A stretch of DNA of 64,000 nt from Streptomyces resistomycificus (GCF_001514265.1 NZ_KQ948992.1:62001-126000), one strand, 5' to 3'; numbered from the stretch's first letter, positions 16,617-24,979 are shown. Numbers and translations: made by a program. Notes: a model not told the origin generated them from the sequence alone.

Positions 16617-17570
16617 ATGTCCGTCTCCTCGATACCGCCCGTCCTCGCCGAGGTCGTCCGCTCCGGGTTCGTCGAAGGGCGGCACCGGGGCAGTCTGGTC
16701 GTACTGGACGCGGACGGCGCGGTGGAGCTGGCGCTCGGCGACGTGACGTCCCCGGTCTTCCCGCGCTCCTCCAACAAGCCGATGCAGGCGGCGGGCGTCC
16801 TGCGGGCGGGCCTCGACCTGGCGGGCGAGCGGCTGGCACTGGCCGCGGCCAGCCACTCAGGGGAGTCCTTCCACCGTGACCTGGTCCAGAAGATGCTGGA
16901 CGAGTACGGCCTGGACGCCTCCCGACTCCAGTGCCCGCCCGACCTTCCGCTGGACGCCGAGGAGCGCGAGACGTACCTCGCCGCGGGCGCCGTACGCGAC
17001 CGGGTGACCATGAACTGCTCCGGCAAGCACACGGTGATGCTGGCGGTGTCCGCGCTGCGGGAGTGGCCGCTGGACTCCTACCTGGACCCCGGGCACCCCC
17101 TGCAGCGGATCATCCACGAGGTGGTCGAGGAGGCGGCGGGCGAGCCGGTCGCCGCCGTCGGTACGGACGGCTGCGGGGCGCCGCTGATGGCGATCGGCCT
17201 CACCGGCCTGGCCCGCGCCTACCGCACCTTCGTCCTGGCCGCCCCCGGCTCCGCCGAACGCCGGGTCGCCGACGCCATGCGCGCCCACCCCGAGTACGTC
17301 GCCGGCTCCCGCCGCCCCGACACCTGGCTGATGCGCGAGGTCCCCGGCGCCCTGTCCAAGATGGGCGCGGAGGCGGTCCAGGCTCTCGCCCTGCCGGACG
17401 GACGTTCCCTCGCCTTCAAGGTGGAGGACGGCGGGGGCCGGGCCCTGGGGCCGGTGCTCGCGCGGGCGCTGGAGCTGATGGGAGTGGACGCGCCGGTCGT
17501 GGGGCGGATCGGGCGGGCACCACTGGAGGGCGGGGGGCGGGTCGTGGGGGAGATCCGGGCGGCCTTCTGA
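16617..17570 (+). CDS. Asparaginase family protein (PF06089-type L-asparaginase II)
   Basis: A 317-residue enzyme matching the actinobacterial/rhizobial asparaginase II family, which differs from the classical E. coli enzymes. Motifs seen include PRSSNKPMQAAGVL near residue 45, AAASHSGE near 79, MNCSGKHTVML near 130, and GTDGCGAPLM near 183. It probably hydrolyses L-asparagine to aspartate and ammonia. The plus-strand neighbour rsiG ends 71 nt upstream. Catalytic Ser and Lys residues in those motifs are present. Substrate range is not proved by sequence. Confidence 0.9.
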   Translation: MSVSSIPPVLAEVVRSGFVEGRHRGSLVVLDADGAVELALGDVTSPVFPRSSNKPMQAAGVLRAGLDLAGERLALAAASHSGESFHRDLVQKMLDEYGLDASRLQCPPDLPLDAEERETYLAAGAVRDRVTMNCSGKHTVMLAVSALREWPLDSYLDPGHPLQRIIHEVVEEAAGEPVAAVGTDGCGAPLMAIGLTGLARAYRTFVLAAPGSAERRVADAMRAHPEYVAGSRRPDTWLMREVPGALSKMGAEAVQALALPDGRSLAFKVEDGGGRALGPVLARALELMGVDAPVVGRIGRAPLEGGGRVVGEIRAAF

Positions 17571-17621
17571 GGGGCGGGCCAGGGCGAGCGGGCGGCGGAG
17601 GCGGGGATTTCCACGGCGGGG

Positions 17622-17637
17622 GCGGGGAATTCCCCGC
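17622..17637. promoter_or_regulatory. 16-bp perfect palindrome in the Eis-like promoter
   Basis: GCGGGGAATTCCCCGC is fully self-complementary and lies about 20 bp upstream of the -10-like TACCGT (17659-17664) of the acetyltransferase gene. It overlaps where the -35 would be. A related half-copy, GCGGGGATTTCC, occurs at 17601-17612. Operator function is inferred from symmetry and position. Confidence 0.5.
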
Positions 17638-17670
17638 GACACTGAGTCGCCGCCCGCCTACCGTGACCCC

Positions 17671-18933
17671 ATGACCGACCCGAGCCGCCCCGACATCGAC
17701 GTCCGCCCGATCACCGAGGCCGAGTTCCCCGACTGGATCCGCGCGGTGAACGCCGGCTTCCTGCGTGAGCCCGTCGTCACCGAGTCCGAACTGGAGGCGC
17801 GCCGCGTCCAGTTCGCGCTGGGCGGCCGTTACCTCGGCGCCTTCGACAACGGCCGCTGCGTGGCGACCTTCAAGTCCTTCGCCCAGGAGGTCACCGCCGT
17901 CGGCGGCGCGGCCGTCCCCGCCAACGCCGTCACCGGGGTCACCGTCACGTCCACCCACCGCCGCCGCGGCCTGCTCCGCCGCATGATGACGCGGGACCTC
18001 ACGGCCGCGAGGGAACGCGGTGACGTCGTCGCCACCCTGATCGCCGCCGAGTACCAGATCTACGGCCGCTACGGCTTCGGCCCCGCCACCTGGATGACCG
18101 AGTGGACGGTCGACGTGCCGCGCACCGGCCTGGACCACCGCCGTTCCGGCGCCCCGGACGACGGCGGCCGTATCGACCTCGTGGACGGCGAGGAGGTCCG
18201 CAAGCTCGGACCCGAGCTCCATGAGCGGGTCCGCCGGGCCCAGCCCGGCGCGGTCAGCCGCGACGAGCTGTGGTGGCGTATCAACACCGGTGTGCTGCTC
18301 TTCGAGAAGTCGTGGACCGAGCCCTTCCACGCGGTGTACCGCTCGCCGGGCGGCCAGGTCGAGGGCATGGTCGCGTACACGGCCGACGACGACTGGCGGG
18401 GCAAGCAGCCGCACGACACGGTGTCCGTGAAGTGGCTGCTGGCGGAGACCCCGGCCGCGGAGCGTGCCCTGTGGCGCTATCTCTGCTCGGTCGACTGGGT
18501 CACACAGGTCAAGAGCGGCTGGCGGGCCCCCGACGACCTGCTCCCGTTCCTCCTGCCCAACCCCCGGGCCGCGACGGCCACCACGCAGGGCGACTGGCTG
18601 TGGGTGCGGATCCTGGACGTCGTACGGGCGCTCGAGGCGCGGACGTACGCGGGTGAGGGCTCGCTCGTGCTGGAGGTGGCCGACCGGGACGGGTTGGCCG
18701 GCGGGCGGTACCTGCTGGAGGCCTCGGCGCGGGGCGGGTCCTGTGCGCCGACGCGGCGGACCGCCGACCTCACGCTGGACGTCGCCGACCTGGCCACCCT
18801 GTGGCTGGGCGACGAGTCCGCGGTGCGGCTGGCGGCGCTGGGGCGGGTGCGGGAAGAACGAGCGGGCGCCGCCCGGTCGGCCGACGCCCTGCTGCGTACG
18901 TCCAGGCGGCCTTGGTGCCCGGACATGTTCTGA
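17671..18933 (+). CDS. Eis-like GNAT N-acetyltransferase
   Basis: A 420-residue protein with the Eis architecture: GNAT domain 1 (about 8-150), a second degenerate GNAT region (about 170-290) and a C-terminal SCP2-like domain. The acetyl-CoA loop is VTVTSTHRRRGLLRRMM at about residues 90-106, and the chain ends in an aromatic/carboxylate pair (DMF), as Eis enzymes need a free C-terminus. Relatives acetylate aminoglycosides and other amines at several positions. TACCGT 6 nt before the ATG suggests a leaderless transcript, and a 16-bp palindrome lies just upstream. Confidence 0.9.
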   Translation: MTDPSRPDIDVRPITEAEFPDWIRAVNAGFLREPVVTESELEARRVQFALGGRYLGAFDNGRCVATFKSFAQEVTAVGGAAVPANAVTGVTVTSTHRRRGLLRRMMTRDLTAARERGDVVATLIAAEYQIYGRYGFGPATWMTEWTVDVPRTGLDHRRSGAPDDGGRIDLVDGEEVRKLGPELHERVRRAQPGAVSRDELWWRINTGVLLFEKSWTEPFHAVYRSPGGQVEGMVAYTADDDWRGKQPHDTVSVKWLLAETPAAERALWRYLCSVDWVTQVKSGWRAPDDLLPFLLPNPRAATATTQGDWLWVRILDVVRALEARTYAGEGSLVLEVADRDGLAGGRYLLEASARGGSCAPTRRTADLTLDVADLATLWLGDESAVRLAALGRVREERAGAARSADALLRTSRRPWCPDMF

Positions 18934-18970
18934 GACCTCCTTGCTGACGACGACAGTGCGGGTGGGTGGT

Positions 18971-19005
18971 GCTTGGTGCTTGGTGCTTGGTGCTTGGTGC
19001 TTGGT
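18971..19005. repeat. Five tandem copies of the heptamer GCTTGGT
   Basis: Five uninterrupted 7-bp units in the gap after the Eis-like gene. No conserved gene covers it, so it is probably slippage-prone non-coding DNA. Confidence 0.9.
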
Positions 19006-19033
19006 GTTGCCGGTGGTGCCTGCTGCCTGCTCT

Positions 19034-19170
19034 GTATCCGTGGTGAGCTGTTGAGTTGTGGCTGTGCGGTATCCGTAGCGAGCTCTTCAGTTGTGGCTGT
19101 GCGGTATCCGTAGCGAACTGTTGAGTTGTGGCTGTGCCGGGTGTTGCCGGTGTTCAGTTGTGGCTGTGCG
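19034..19170. repeat. 35-bp tandem repeat, about 3.9 copies
   Basis: Units beginning GTATCCGT at 19034, 19069 and 19104, each ending in GTTGTGGCTGTGC, plus a partly degenerate fourth copy ending at 19170. The period is exactly 35 bp for the three clear units. It lies in the 278-bp gene-free gap between the Eis-like gene and the first small membrane protein gene. I see no gene or RNA fold that explains it. Confidence 0.85.
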
Positions 19171-19211
19171 AACCGACCAGGCTCCCGGCTCCCCTCCGGA
19201 AGGGAGCCCGG

Positions 19212-19397
19212 TCAGCCGGACTGGGCGAGCAGCATCACGAGGATGACCGCACCGATGCCACCGATCGCGACGTTCTTGGCCTTGATGCCGACGGTCAGGG
19301 CGACGAAGGCGACGATGCCCATCGCGCCCCACTTCCACTGGACGAGTGCTTCGAAGCCGACGGCGAGGGCGGCGATGACGAGGGCGATGAGTGGCAT
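19212..19397 (-). CDS. Small two-helix membrane protein (copy A)
   Basis: 61 residues, starting at the ATG at 19397 with a GGGGGA ribosome-binding site. Two hydrophobic helices (PLIALVIAALAVGFEALV and AIGGIGAVILVMLLAQ) flank a middle segment with WKWGAMGIVAFVALTVGIKAKN. It is paralogous to the protein at 20557-20745 (shared QWKxGAxG, TxGIKAK and GAVIL). Both are divergent from GntR regulator genes, so the pair looks like a duplicated regulator-effector module. A longer frame is rejected because the extra N-terminus has no counterpart in copy B. Confidence 0.75.
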   Translation of the reverse strand: MPLIALVIAALAVGFEALVQWKWGAMGIVAFVALTVGIKAKNVAIGGIGAVILVMLLAQSG

Positions 19398-19488
19398 GGC
19401 GGTCCCCCTTGGGACGGTCCCTTTCGGGACGGTGGCCCCTGTCGGTCGCCTTGATGGCCAACCTTGCGGAAGCTTGACCATGTTGCTC

Positions 19489-19505
19489 AAGTTGGCGACC
19501 AACTT
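19489..19505. promoter_or_regulatory. Palindromic operator candidate, copy A intergenic region
   Basis: AAGTTGG-CGA-CCAACTT is a perfect 7-bp inverted repeat with a 3-bp centre. The other divergent promoter has a near-identical copy (20860-20876). Between the two regions the order AAGTTGGC-ACCAACT, CCACTTGG, CATAA, AGATGG, AGTTGTAG is conserved, which makes a footprint-like case for regulator binding. Confidence 0.7.
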
Positions 19506-19591
19506 CACTGTACTTCTCTCCACTTGGAAGCGACTCATAACCACCTTCCCTTGAACTGCCCAAAGATGGCGGGAAGTTGTAGTGTTTGGTT

Positions 19592-20503
19592 GTGGACCCG
19601 AAACACCCGGCCGTCAATGGGCGGAAGAGGTCACAACGGCCACACACGACACATCACGAGGTGGCCGACGAGCTGCGTGCCCGGATCCGGTCCGGGGCAC
19701 TGCGGCCGGGCCAGCGCATGCCCACGCAGGCCAGGCTGGCCGACGAGTTCGGGGTCGAGCGGGGGGTCGTACGGCAGGCGCTGCACATCCTGCAGTCAGA
19801 GCGCCTGCTGACCAACGTTTCCAAGGGAAGTCCGGCGACCGTGGCTCCCGACCTGGGGCTCGGCCCTGCGTCGACCGGTCCCGGGGCGCCGCCGCAGCCC
19901 ACCACCGTGGCGCTCGCCCCGCGTATCGCGACCGCCTTCGCGGCCCCGCACGTCGAGATCGACGCCCTGTGCCTGACCGCGGTCTCCCTCACGCTCGCCA
20001 TCGGCGAACCGCTGCGCCAGATCCACGCCGGACAGCTGAAACCGGCCAAGATCGACGTCCGTGTGCTGCTGCCGAGCCGGGACATCGACCTCGCCTTCCC
20101 GGTCCCGGTGCGGGGGCACGGCGAGGGCGCCCCGGTCCATGAACGCTGGCTGGCCCAGCGCAACGCCCAGGGTCAGGTGCTGAAGCACAACCTGCTGACC
20201 CTGCGTGCCACCCACGGCATCGACGTGCACGTGTCCTTCCGCGCCCTGCCCTTCACCCCGCCGGTGAAGCTGTACCTCCTCAACGGCTCGGAGGCGCTCT
20301 TCGCGTACTACACGCTGACGCGCCGCGCGGCGGAGTTCGACCACGAGCGGCTGGAGATGTACGACGCCGTGGGCACCCGGTCGATGCTGTTCGCCTTCGC
20401 CCAGGGCGGCGACCTGCGCGACACCACCTTCGTGGAGCAGTCCCACCTGTGGTTCAACGCACTGTGGGAGACGATCAGTTCGGAGCTGCTGCTCACGAGC
20501 TGA
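19592..20503 (+). CDS. DevA-like GntR-family regulator (paralogue 1, DevE-like)
   Basis: 303 residues. The N-terminal GntR winged helix (about 28-85) includes LRARIRSGALRPGQRMPTQA and RGVVRQALHIL. The C-terminal domain is shared with the next two genes (LPSRDIDLAFPVPV, WLAQRNAQGQVLKHNLLTLR, PVKLYLLNG). This domain is not a UTRA or FCD domain that I can place; it is typical of Streptomyces DevA/DevE. TAGTGT at 19580-19585 sits 6 nt before the GTG at 19592, implying leaderless initiation. The gene is divergent from small membrane protein A. Confidence 0.85.
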   Translation: MDPKHPAVNGRKRSQRPHTTHHEVADELRARIRSGALRPGQRMPTQARLADEFGVERGVVRQALHILQSERLLTNVSKGSPATVAPDLGLGPASTGPGAPPQPTTVALAPRIATAFAAPHVEIDALCLTAVSLTLAIGEPLRQIHAGQLKPAKIDVRVLLPSRDIDLAFPVPVRGHGEGAPVHERWLAQRNAQGQVLKHNLLTLRATHGIDVHVSFRALPFTPPVKLYLLNGSEALFAYYTLTRRAAEFDHERLEMYDAVGTRSMLFAFAQGGDLRDTTFVEQSHLWFNALWETISSELLLTS

Positions 20504-20556
20504 CGTCTCCCACGGGAGTGGACGGGCACCGGTTTCCCTGCGAGGACACCGGTCGG

Positions 20557-20745
20557 TCACAGGGCGGGCCTCGCGACCAGCAGTGCGAGGATGACCGCCC
20601 CGGTGGAGCTCACGGCCGGGCTCTTGGCCTTGATGCCTATGGTGATCAGCAGCAGGCCGATGAAGCCGGCGGCGCCGTACTTCCACTGGATGGTCTGCTC
20701 GACGCCGACGACGAACACGGCTGCGATGAGGGCGAGGACGGGCAC
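20557..20745 (-). CDS. Small two-helix membrane protein (copy B)
   Basis: 62 residues, GTG start at 20745 behind a GGGGGAA ribosome-binding site. Paralogue of copy A with the same helix-loop-helix plan (VLALIAAVFVVGVEQTIQ, WKYGAAGFIGLLLITIGIKAKS, TGAVILALLV). It faces away from a DevA-like regulator across a region that is itself a diverged duplicate of the copy A promoter. It may be a membrane partner or target of the regulator. No family name recognised. Confidence 0.75.
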   Translation of the reverse strand: MPVLALIAAVFVVGVEQTIQWKYGAAGFIGLLLITIGIKAKSPAVSSTGAVILALLVARPAL

Positions 20746-20859
20746 GGTGGGTTCCCCCTTCGGGCTTCCGGGCGGGCTTCCGGGCGGGACGGGCGGTGGG
20801 GGGTCGCGGATCGGTCGTGGGCCGGACAATCAGGAGGCAAAACTTCCGCCAACTCAACC

Positions 20860-20876
20860 AAGTTGGCAACCAACTC
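20860..20876. promoter_or_regulatory. Palindromic operator candidate, copy B intergenic region
   Basis: AAGTTGG-CAA-CCAACTC matches the operator candidate at 19489-19505 in 15 of 17 positions and is an almost perfect palindrome. It lies about 90 bp upstream of the leaderless GntR start at 20963. Confidence 0.7.
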
Positions 20877-20962
20877 TGGTTATGTTGTCCCCACTTGGCA
20901 GCTATCCATAAACAACTTCCAAACAACTCCCCATAGATGGATCCGAGTTGTAGCGTTTGGTC

Positions 20963-21832
20963 GTGACCCAGGAGAACGTGGCAGTGAACGGCAGCAGAAA
21001 GCTCTCCGCCCAGGAGATCGCCGACGCTCTGCGTGAACGCATCCGCGCCGGGGAGCTCAAGGCGGGGGACCGGCTGCCCACCCAGGCCGAACTCGCCGAG
21101 CAGTTCGACGTGGAACGCGGCACCGTGCGCCAGGCACTGCGCGTCCTCCAGGAAGACGGGTTGCTCAGCAACGTCAGCAAGGGGAGCCCGCCGCGGATCG
21201 CCGAACCGGCCCACGCCACGGACGAACCCCAGCCCGCGATGGTGGCACTGGCGCCCCGGCTGGCCGAGGCCTTCTCCGCGCCCCAGGTGCGGATCGACGC
21301 GGTGTGCCTGACGGCGGAGACGCTGATGATGGGGCTCAGCGAACCCCTCCGGCTCGTCCACCAGGGCCGCGTACGCCCCGAGTCGATCGAGGTCCGCATC
21401 CTGCTGCCCTCCCGGGAGATCGACCTCGCCTTCCCCGTCCAGGTCGACGGCGGTGACGACAACCTGGTCCACCAACGCTGGCTGGAGCAGCGCAACGCCC
21501 AGGGTCAGGTCCTGCGGCACAACCTCCGCTCGCTGCGCTCCTCGCACGGCATCGACGTCTCCGTCACGTTCCGCGCCCTGCCCCTGACCCCGCCGGTGAA
21601 GCTGTACCTCCTGAACGGCGTGGAGGCGCTCATGGCGTACTACATGGTCACGCGCCGCGAAGAGTCCTCGGACAGCGGGACGATCGACATGTACGACGTC
21701 AAGGCCAGCGAGTCGCTCCTCTTCTCCTTCGAGAAGGGGAGCAGCCCGCGGGACAGCGAGTTCGTCGAGGAGTCCCAGAAATGGTTCGAGGCACTTTGGG
21801 AAACAATCACCACGGACCTGACCCTCACCTGA
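20963..21832 (+). CDS. DevA-like GntR-family regulator (paralogue 2)
   Basis: 289 residues. The winged helix is nearly identical to the next gene (ALRERIRAGELKAGDRLPTQ, ERGTVRQALRVLQEDGLL), and the C-terminal domain is closest to paralogue 1 (LPSREIDLAFPVQV, LEQRNAQGQVLRHNL, PPVKLYLLNGVEAL). TAGCGT at 20951-20956 lies 6 nt before the GTG start. It is immediately followed by paralogue 3, whose start codon lies within 3 nt of this stop. The paralogues may heterodimerise or cross-regulate. Confidence 0.87.
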   Translation: MTQENVAVNGSRKLSAQEIADALRERIRAGELKAGDRLPTQAELAEQFDVERGTVRQALRVLQEDGLLSNVSKGSPPRIAEPAHATDEPQPAMVALAPRLAEAFSAPQVRIDAVCLTAETLMMGLSEPLRLVHQGRVRPESIEVRILLPSREIDLAFPVQVDGGDDNLVHQRWLEQRNAQGQVLRHNLRSLRSSHGIDVSVTFRALPLTPPVKLYLLNGVEALMAYYMVTRREESSDSGTIDMYDVKASESLLFSFEKGSSPRDSEFVEESQKWFEALWETITTDLTLT

Positions 21833-21835
21833 TTG

Positions 21836-22714
21836 GTGTCCCGGGAGAACGTGGCAGTGAACGGCAGCAGAAAACCCTCGTACCAGGACATCGCCGACGT
21901 CCTGCGTGAACGCATCCGCGCCGGGGAGCTCAAGGCGGGAGACCGGCTGCCCACCCAGGCCGAACTCGCCGACGAGTTCGACGTGGAACGCGGCACCGTG
22001 CGCCAGGCACTGCGCGTCCTCCAGGAGGACGGACTGCTCACCAACGTGAGCAAGGGCAGCCCGCCCACGGTGGCCGTCCCGAAGGCGGAGCCGCGGCAGC
22101 CGCAGGCCGCCCGGGTGGTGCTGGCCTCCTATCTGGAGGAGGCGTTCCAGTCCACCCGGGTGCGGATCGACACCGTCGGCTTCACGGCCGAGACCCTGCT
22201 GTGGGCGCTGGTGGAGATGCGCACGCTCGTGGCCGCCGGGGGGACGCGGGCCGGTTCGGTGGAGGTGCGGTGTCTGCTGCCGGGCCTCGACGCCGACCTG
22301 TCCTATCCGGTGCCGGTGGACCGGCCGGACCTCACGGAGAAGATCCAGGCGGAGCTGAAGGGGCAGATCAGGACCCAGAAGACCAACATGGAGAGCCACC
22401 TCGGCAAGCTGCGGCGGGACCACGGTATCGACGCGACCGTGGAGTTCCGCTGGCTGCCGTTCGTCCCTCCCGTGAAGCACTACGTACTGAACGGCGCGCT
22501 GGTCCTGCAGGGCTACTACACGGTCGGCAGGTACCCCTACGAGCTGCCCGACGGCACCGAGATCGAGGTCGAGGACGTGCGGGGGCTCGACTCCCCGTTG
22601 TTCGAGTTCAGGGACGACAGAGGAGGTCAGGAGGCCGAGTTCGTGCGGGGGACGAAGAATTGGTTCGATGCCCTCTGGGAATCGAAGGCTCCTCGAACGA
22701 CACTCAGCACGTGA
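21836..22714 (+). CDS. devA: GntR-family developmental regulator DevA-type (paralogue 3)
   Basis: 292 residues, a GTG start just after the stop of paralogue 2 (a second in-frame GTG at 21851 has a GGGAG ribosome-binding site). The DNA-binding half is nearly the same as in paralogue 2. The effector half has diverged (LPGLDADLSYPVPVDRPD, LGKLRRDHGIDATVEFRWL). It overlaps the HAD hydrolase gene as GTGA. This devA-devB linkage is what I remember for S. coelicolor, where DevA is needed for aerial development. Assigning devA to this copy rests on that adjacency. Confidence 0.8.
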   Translation: MSRENVAVNGSRKPSYQDIADVLRERIRAGELKAGDRLPTQAELADEFDVERGTVRQALRVLQEDGLLTNVSKGSPPTVAVPKAEPRQPQAARVVLASYLEEAFQSTRVRIDTVGFTAETLLWALVEMRTLVAAGGTRAGSVEVRCLLPGLDADLSYPVPVDRPDLTEKIQAELKGQIRTQKTNMESHLGKLRRDHGIDATVEFRWLPFVPPVKHYVLNGALVLQGYYTVGRYPYELPDGTEIEVEDVRGLDSPLFEFRDDRGGQEAEFVRGTKNWFDALWESKAPRTTLST

Positions 22715-23457
22715 CTGCTGAGACTGGACGGACCGATCTGGTGACGCGAGAGGCCAAGGAGCTTCGGGAGCTGGTGGCGCGCACGCGGCACGTCCTCTTC
22801 GACTTCGACGGGCCGATCTGCCGTCTGTTCGCGGGGTATCCGGCCAAGGACATAGCCCGAGCCCAGGTGGAGTGGCTGGACAGCAGCGGGCGCGGCGCGG
22901 TCCTCACCGAGGAGGAACGTTTCAGTCCGGACCCGCACGGCACGCTGAGCGCGCTCGCCGAACGCCACCCCGGCACCGATCTGGTGGCAGAGCTCGAGGA
23001 ACGCCTCACCTGGCACGAGCTGCGGGCGGCCAAGAAGGCGAGACCGACGCCGTACGCGGACCCGCTGATCCGGACCTGGGTGGCCGTCGGGGCGCGGCTG
23101 GCCATCGTCACCAACAACTCGGCGCGCACGGTCACCGCGTACCTGCGGGACAGGGGTGTCTTCTCCTGCTTCCACCCCCATGTCTACGGCCGTACGCAGG
23201 ACCTGAGCGTGCTCAAGCCGCACCCGAAGACCCTGATCCTCGCCCTGACGGCGATGGGAGCGGCGCCCGAGGCCTCGCTGATGATCGGTGACACACCGTC
23301 CGACCACCTCGCCGCCCGTGCCGCCGGCGTCGACTTCCTCGGCTACGCGCGTAACGAGGCCTCGGAGCTGCGCATGCTGGAGGCGGGGGTGCCCAGGGAG
23401 AGCATCATCGGCTCGCTGGAGCCCTTGCTGCACGCCGTGCGGCTGGCGCGTTCCTGA
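22711..23457 (+). CDS. devB: HAD-superfamily hydrolase DevB
   Basis: 248 residues. HAD motif I is FDFDGPICRLF (nucleophile and acid Asp), motif II is IVTNNSAR, the motif III Lys is in LKPHPKT, and motif IV is MIGDTPSDHLAA. These support a phosphatase or phosphohydrolase. The GTG start overlaps the devA stop (GTGA), so the two are translationally coupled. A second in-frame GTG at 22741 is possible. In the S. coelicolor locus I recall, DevB is a putative phosphatase/hydrolase. The substrate is unknown. Confidence 0.9.
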   Translation: MTAETGRTDLVTREAKELRELVARTRHVLFDFDGPICRLFAGYPAKDIARAQVEWLDSSGRGAVLTEEERFSPDPHGTLSALAERHPGTDLVAELEERLTWHELRAAKKARPTPYADPLIRTWVAVGARLAIVTNNSARTVTAYLRDRGVFSCFHPHVYGRTQDLSVLKPHPKTLILALTAMGAAPEASLMIGDTPSDHLAARAAGVDFLGYARNEASELRMLEAGVPRESIIGSLEPLLHAVRLARS

Positions 23458-23653
23458 GTCTCCGTCCGCTCAGGCCGACGTCACGGCGAGGGCGGGCGCG
23501 CGCAACCACCCGGCGCGCGCAACCACCCTGAAAGCGTGCCGCATGCGGCACGGACGGGCGTCGGCCGGTCACCTTCCGCAAGTTCAGCAGGAAGGGCGTC
23601 CACATAATGGCTAAACGTGAGACGCGTCACCACGGTCGCGCTATATTCCGCGA

Positions 23654-24979
23654 GTGCGACCCCTCCTGCCCCACCGGGCTCATGAAGCACTGGTGCGCTT
23701 CTTCGCCAAGCGCCGGCGCCGGGCCCGCGGCGAGGTGGTGGTCGGCCACCACAACCAGAACCACATCGTGCCGCTGGGCCAGCCGCTCGCGTATCTGCTG
23801 GGCATGGAGTCCGGGCGGGTGCGCGCCAAGTTCCGGGTGCCCTACGAGACCGTCGAGGTCGTGCCCCGGGTGTGGCGGGAGTCCGACGTGCTGCGGGTGG
23901 TGAGCGAGCGGCTGAGCGATGTCCCGCGCTGTCTGGCGGACTTCGGAGAATGGTCACTGCACGCGTACGTCCCGGGAACCTCGCTGGCCGAGCGGAATCC
24001 GGACGGCCCGGTCGGAGAGGACCGGATGACGGTGCTGGCCGGGTTCTTCGCCGCGCTGGCGGGCGTACCCCGGGACGCCCTTCCCGAACGACCGGCCGAC
24101 TGGCCTGACAGCGACAACCAGGCGTTCCTGCACCGGCTGGCCCGGTTCGCGGACGAGGAGGTCAACCAGCGCAACCGGCCCCGCTTCGGAGGGCTCTTCA
24201 AGGGGGTGGGGATCCCCGACGACGCCGTGGAGCGCTTCCTGGCGTCGGCGCCGCGGCTCGTCGCCCGCCCCTTCGCCCTGCTGCACACGGACCTCCACCG
24301 GGCCAACATCGTGGTGACGCACGCACCGGACGGCGAGCGGCTGTCCGTACTCGACTGGGAACTCAGCCTGTACGGCGACCCGTTGCACGACCTGGCGACG
24401 CACGTCGTCCGCATGGGCTACGACGAGGCGGAGCAGAAGCTCATGACCGAGCTGTGGGCCGAGGCGATGCGGCGGGAGGGACACGCCTCCCTGACCGCGG
24501 GCCTGGAGTCCGATCTCCCCGCCTACGTGCGGTTCGAGCATGTCCAGTCGGTGTTCCCCGACGTGATGCGAGCGGCCCTCGCGCTGCCGGAGGAGCCCTC
24601 GTCGGAGGACCTCCGCCAGGCCGCCGGCCGGGTGCGCCGGGCGCTGGACCGGATGTGGGCGGCGCTGGAGCCGGGCCGCGAACCCGAGGGCGAGCCCGTC
24701 GAGGAAACCGTGGTCGTCCAGGCCCTGCGCCGCTGGCACGCGGAGGACAGCGCGCGGCGGCTCGCCGACCGGAGCGGAGACGGCGGCGGCTGGTGCCCGG
24801 ACGCGGACCGGCCGAAAGGGATCGCCGGGACACCGCGTCGAGGGCGCGACCGGAGGTCGGACCGGGGCCCTGCTCCGACGTGGGCGGCGGACCTCGGCCG
24901 GGGGTCGGAGGCGGTCCGCGAGGGATGGTCGCGGGTGGGCGAGCCCCTGGTGGAGGGCTTGGAGCGGAACGCCTGTTGA
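23654..24979 (+). CDS. Aminoglycoside phosphotransferase (APH)-fold kinase
   Basis: A 441-residue protein with a protein-kinase-like APH fold. The catalytic loop LLHTDLHRANIVV (HxDxxxxN) is near residue 213, and the Mg-binding DWELSLYGDPLHDLA near 235. The N-lobe (VVVGHHNQNHIVPLGQ) is short, and the last 90 residues are Arg/Gly-rich and probably disordered. Despite the family name it need not act on antibiotics. TATATT at 23642-23647 lies 6 nt before the GTG at 23654, a clear leaderless promoter. It follows devB, so a signalling link is possible. Confidence 0.85.
   Translation: MRPLLPHRAHEALVRFFAKRRRRARGEVVVGHHNQNHIVPLGQPLAYLLGMESGRVRAKFRVPYETVEVVPRVWRESDVLRVVSERLSDVPRCLADFGEWSLHAYVPGTSLAERNPDGPVGEDRMTVLAGFFAALAGVPRDALPERPADWPDSDNQAFLHRLARFADEEVNQRNRPRFGGLFKGVGIPDDAVERFLASAPRLVARPFALLHTDLHRANIVVTHAPDGERLSVLDWELSLYGDPLHDLATHVVRMGYDEAEQKLMTELWAEAMRREGHASLTAGLESDLPAYVRFEHVQSVFPDVMRAALALPEEPSSEDLRQAAGRVRRALDRMWAALEPGREPEGEPVEETVVVQALRRWHAEDSARRLADRSGDGGGWCPDADRPKGIAGTPRRGRDRRSDRGPAPTWAADLGRGSEAVREGWSRVGEPLVEGLERNAC

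Noticed and set aside
18971..19170. CRISPR-like array
   Set aside because: Repeats are back-to-back without unique spacers, and no cas genes are in the window.
19796..22480. Long minus-strand open frame (894 codons) over the GntR genes
   Set aside because: It is antisense to three well-supported GntR genes; the translation is His/Gly/Arg/Val shadow sequence with no domain. Such frames are expected opposite GC-rich genes.
23458..23653. Possible RNA gene in the gap before the phosphotransferase gene
   Set aside because: Only a direct repeat CGCGCAACCACC (twice near 23508-23528) and the leaderless promoter are seen; no tRNA-like or other known fold.
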